Shown one piece after another: positions 62,594-64,000 of a stretch of 64,000 bases of DNA. Positions within the stretch are counted from its first letter, which is position 1. Each line of letters begins with the position of its first letter. A program made the position numbers and the translations under genes. A model generated the notes under the pieces. The model was not told where the DNA came from, made no database searches, and was given only the letters and a program-made list of their open reading frames with translations. Where the stretch lies: contig NZ_CP186540.1 of the NCBI RefSeq assembly GCF_049389645.1, positions 992,001 through 1,056,000 of the forward strand, given 5' to 3'. Source of the stretch: Alkalibacterium sp049389645. Its GTDB lineage: Bacteria; Bacillota; Bacilli; Lactobacillales; Carnobacteriaceae_A.

Positions 62594-62926
62594 TTAGAAT
62601 TCGATTCCTTTTGTAAAGTTCACTGGCACACTGAAAAAGATAGCATTATCGGGTTTTGTCAAATCACCACAGACGCTTTCAGCAATCGAAAGTACTTCGT
62701 CCCGTTCCGCCTCATCTTTTACCACCGTGAAAACAGTCTTGCTATTTGATTCACGTTCTTTCCCAAGTTCCGCAAACATCGAAAACATCGGAAACTGGTT
62801 GGAAATAAGATGCCCCATCCCGCTACTATCGAGCACTGTTGCTCCTTTAATCTCATAACGCATAAATAATGTTAAAATCTCATCCAACAAATCGATCTTA
62901 TTCAAGACGATAACTACAAGTTCCAT
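62594..62926 (-). CDS. PII-like signalling protein (antiporter partner)
   Basis: 110 residues with the ferredoxin-like GlnB fold: MELVVIVLNKIDLLDEILTLF (first strand and helix), EIKGATVLDSSGMGHLI (the KGxTV...G element at the base of the T-loop), and a T-loop without the usual Tyr. Such PII-like proteins sit beside bicarbonate, metal and CPA transporters and bind nucleotides. Likely gates the antiporter encoded next. Confidence 0.82.
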   Translation of the reverse strand: MELVVIVLNKIDLLDEILTLFMRYEIKGATVLDSSGMGHLISNQFPMFSMFAELGKERESNSKTVFTVVKDEAERDEVLSIAESVCGDLTKPDNAIFFSVPVNFTKGIEF

Positions 62927-63258
62927 ATCATATTCCTTCCTTCTTATAAGTTGATTATTAAATATTTAACATTAGGATACTACTTAAGCGTTTTTTTATA
63001 TACTTAGATTTAATTATGAACAACTATGAACAGTTATTCAAGCGATTCTCTTAAAAAGAAGTGAATAGGTTGAATAAATACACATAAAAAAGATTTTCTT
63101 ATAGTTATATTTTTAGATATAAACATAACCTGACTTTTAAAATATTCTTATATACTCGTATAGCCTTATTGCATATGGCAAAAATCGGGCAAAAAAATAG
63201 ACACCTCATTTTTGAAGTGCCTAGAATACATACTCACTTTTTGAAAATATCCATCTTT
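62927..63258. other. Intergenic region
   Basis: AT-rich, no open frame. It contains the promoter side of the PII-like/antiporter operon and the terminator at 63192-63221 of the right-hand gene; nothing else seen. Confidence 0.6.
63192..63221 (-). terminator. Terminator of right-edge gene
   Basis: GGCACTTC-AAAAAT-GAGGTGTC (two G-T pairs) followed by TATTTTTTT on the minus strand. Confidence 0.8.
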
Positions 63259-64000
63259 CTAATACGTATCAGTAGTTTCACAGAAAACCATTGGGTTGTA
63301 CAATTTCAGAATTTTTAAAGCACGAAAGGTATTGAAACGACTATATTTAGTGGTTTCCAACTTAAAATGAGTCTTGCCAGAATATTTTTCCCCTTTACGA
63401 ATTGCTCCATTTTGCAACTGAGCAACAACACGTTCGAGTGTTTCATTCATTCGTTCATCATAGGGGTAATTTATATCTACAAAATACTCTAAAGCACGAA
63501 AACAATCGTACTTATAGCGGGTAGGGTAATGAAATTTTGCAAAGTCTGGATCGGCGATTTTTTTCTTACTGATAGAGTAAAGTAGTTTTCTGGACAGTAA
63601 GTATTCTTGTCCTTTTTTAACTTCGTCTTTGATTTCATTTAATCTGTAAGTATAGCCACATTGTTCATACTCTGCAAAAGCTTCCAAAACACAAATTGTT
63701 GTATGGAATGAGCCACGTTTTGACTTATTGGTTGTTGAATCCCACGCACAGTTCCAGCCACCATCTTCCATTTGGTGTGCTAGAATATAATCGACGATTT
63801 CATGTATCCTCTCATCCCTAAATCTCCCGTAACAAATAATACTCAAAAGCATTGCGGACATACACATGTCTTGAAAACGTCGTGTTGAAACCTTTCCCCG
63901 GTTAAACCATAGCCCATCTAACAGCTTATTTGCTCCCCTTTGGTAAAAGGGATGGTTGTAAGTTGCTTCCATGTACTTGAGTTCTAAGAGGGTATAATGA
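63259..64000 (-). CDS. Alpha/alpha-toroid (prenyltransferase-repeat-like) protein, N-terminus missing
   Basis: The frame is open to the window edge (TLLELKYMEATYNHPFYQRG precedes the first internal ATG), so the start lies outside. Helical repeats with DGLWFNRGKV, YILAHQMEDGGWNCAWDS and AQLQNGAIRKG follow the QxxxGGW-type pattern of prenyltransferase/squalene-cyclase toroids. No DxDD or metal motif is visible. Function unknown; a structural toroid or regulator is as likely as an enzyme. Confidence 0.7.
   Translation of the reverse strand, partial: HYTLLELKYMEATYNHPFYQRGANKLLDGLWFNRGKVSTRRFQDMCMSAMLLSIICYGRFRDERIHEIVDYILAHQMEDGGWNCAWDSTTNKSKRGSFHTTICVLEAFAEYEQCGYTYRLNEIKDEVKKGQEYLLSRKLLYSISKKKIADPDFAKFHYPTRYKYDCFRALEYFVDINYPYDERMNETLERVVAQLQNGAIRKGEKYSGKTHFKLETTKYSRFNTFRALKILKLYNPMVFCETTDTY

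Overview
The window comes from a low-GC Gram-positive lactic acid bacterium, most likely family Carnobacteriaceae (Marinilactibacillus, Alkalibacterium or Carnobacterium type). This is inferred from the AT-rich coding style, strong AGGAGG ribosome binding sites, PTS sugar uptake, a CidA/LrgA pair, a two-cysteine FLP-type Fnr regulator, and the order rsmG-parA-parB-DUF951-ychF-DUF1129, which also suggests the right end lies near the replication origin. The genus is not proven.

Left end, 1-9.6 kb, is accessory DNA. It opens with the front of a lasso-peptide gene cluster read leftwards: a 37-residue precursor too short for ordinary gene calling, a hairpin, an HPr-kinase-like gene of the kind that phosphorylates the last serine of paeninodin-type precursors, and the start of another gene cut by the window edge. 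Behind it lie wrecks of an ISL3-family and an IS1380-family insertion sequence, an intact and a frameshifted copy of one small membrane-protein gene, a small lipoprotein, further gene fragments and a tRNA-3'-end-like piece. A flotillin/NfeD pair (6.7-8.8 kb) is intact.

9.6-16.7 kb: an XRE regulator with three paralogous four-helix membrane proteins, then housekeeping and metabolic genes (SDR oxidoreductase, uracil-DNA glycosylase family, FAD-linked lactate/glycolate dehydrogenase, CGNR regulator, OsmC, HAD hydrolase).

16.9-24.9 kb: a sucrose/alpha-glucoside cassette (PTS EIIBC, sucrose-6-phosphate hydrolase, GH13 alpha-glucosidase, divergent AraC regulator). A decayed copy of the 3' end of glyA lies on one side and intact glyA on the other; the two glyA terminators differ by a compensated base pair.

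25-36.4 kb: a small PEGA-like membrane protein, M20 amidohydrolase, RidA, SbcCD nuclease, a 14-unit 52-bp hairpin tandem repeat beside sbcD, tRNA-Leu(CAG), a lipoprotein, the YtnP lactonase and a Gfo/Idh/MocA oxidoreductase.

36.6-50.8 kb is a metal and redox block: CadC/CadD with a cadO-like operator; a P1B-4 ATPase behind a clear NiCo (czcD) riboswitch; LrgAB; a CcdA/TlpA thiol-redox operon whose ccdA seems to start at ATC; a CPG-motif P-type ATPase; a truncated RIC/hemerythrin-like protein with an HMA metallochaperone; ArsR-permease-thioredoxin; an FLP-type Fnr regulator; a TSUP transporter; and a cupin gene carrying a perfect PerR box. Three TTGAT-N4-ATCAA-type Fnr boxes occur, two placed exactly 22 bp before a TATACT -10 box, so the regulator, ATPase, HMA/hemerythrin operon and cupin probably form a local regulon.

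51-64 kb: methyltransferase, deoxynucleoside kinase, Ogt, glutamate dehydrogenase, the rsmG-par-ychF operon, an ABC-2 exporter, a CPA2 antiporter with a PII-like partner, and an incomplete alpha/alpha-toroid protein at the right edge.
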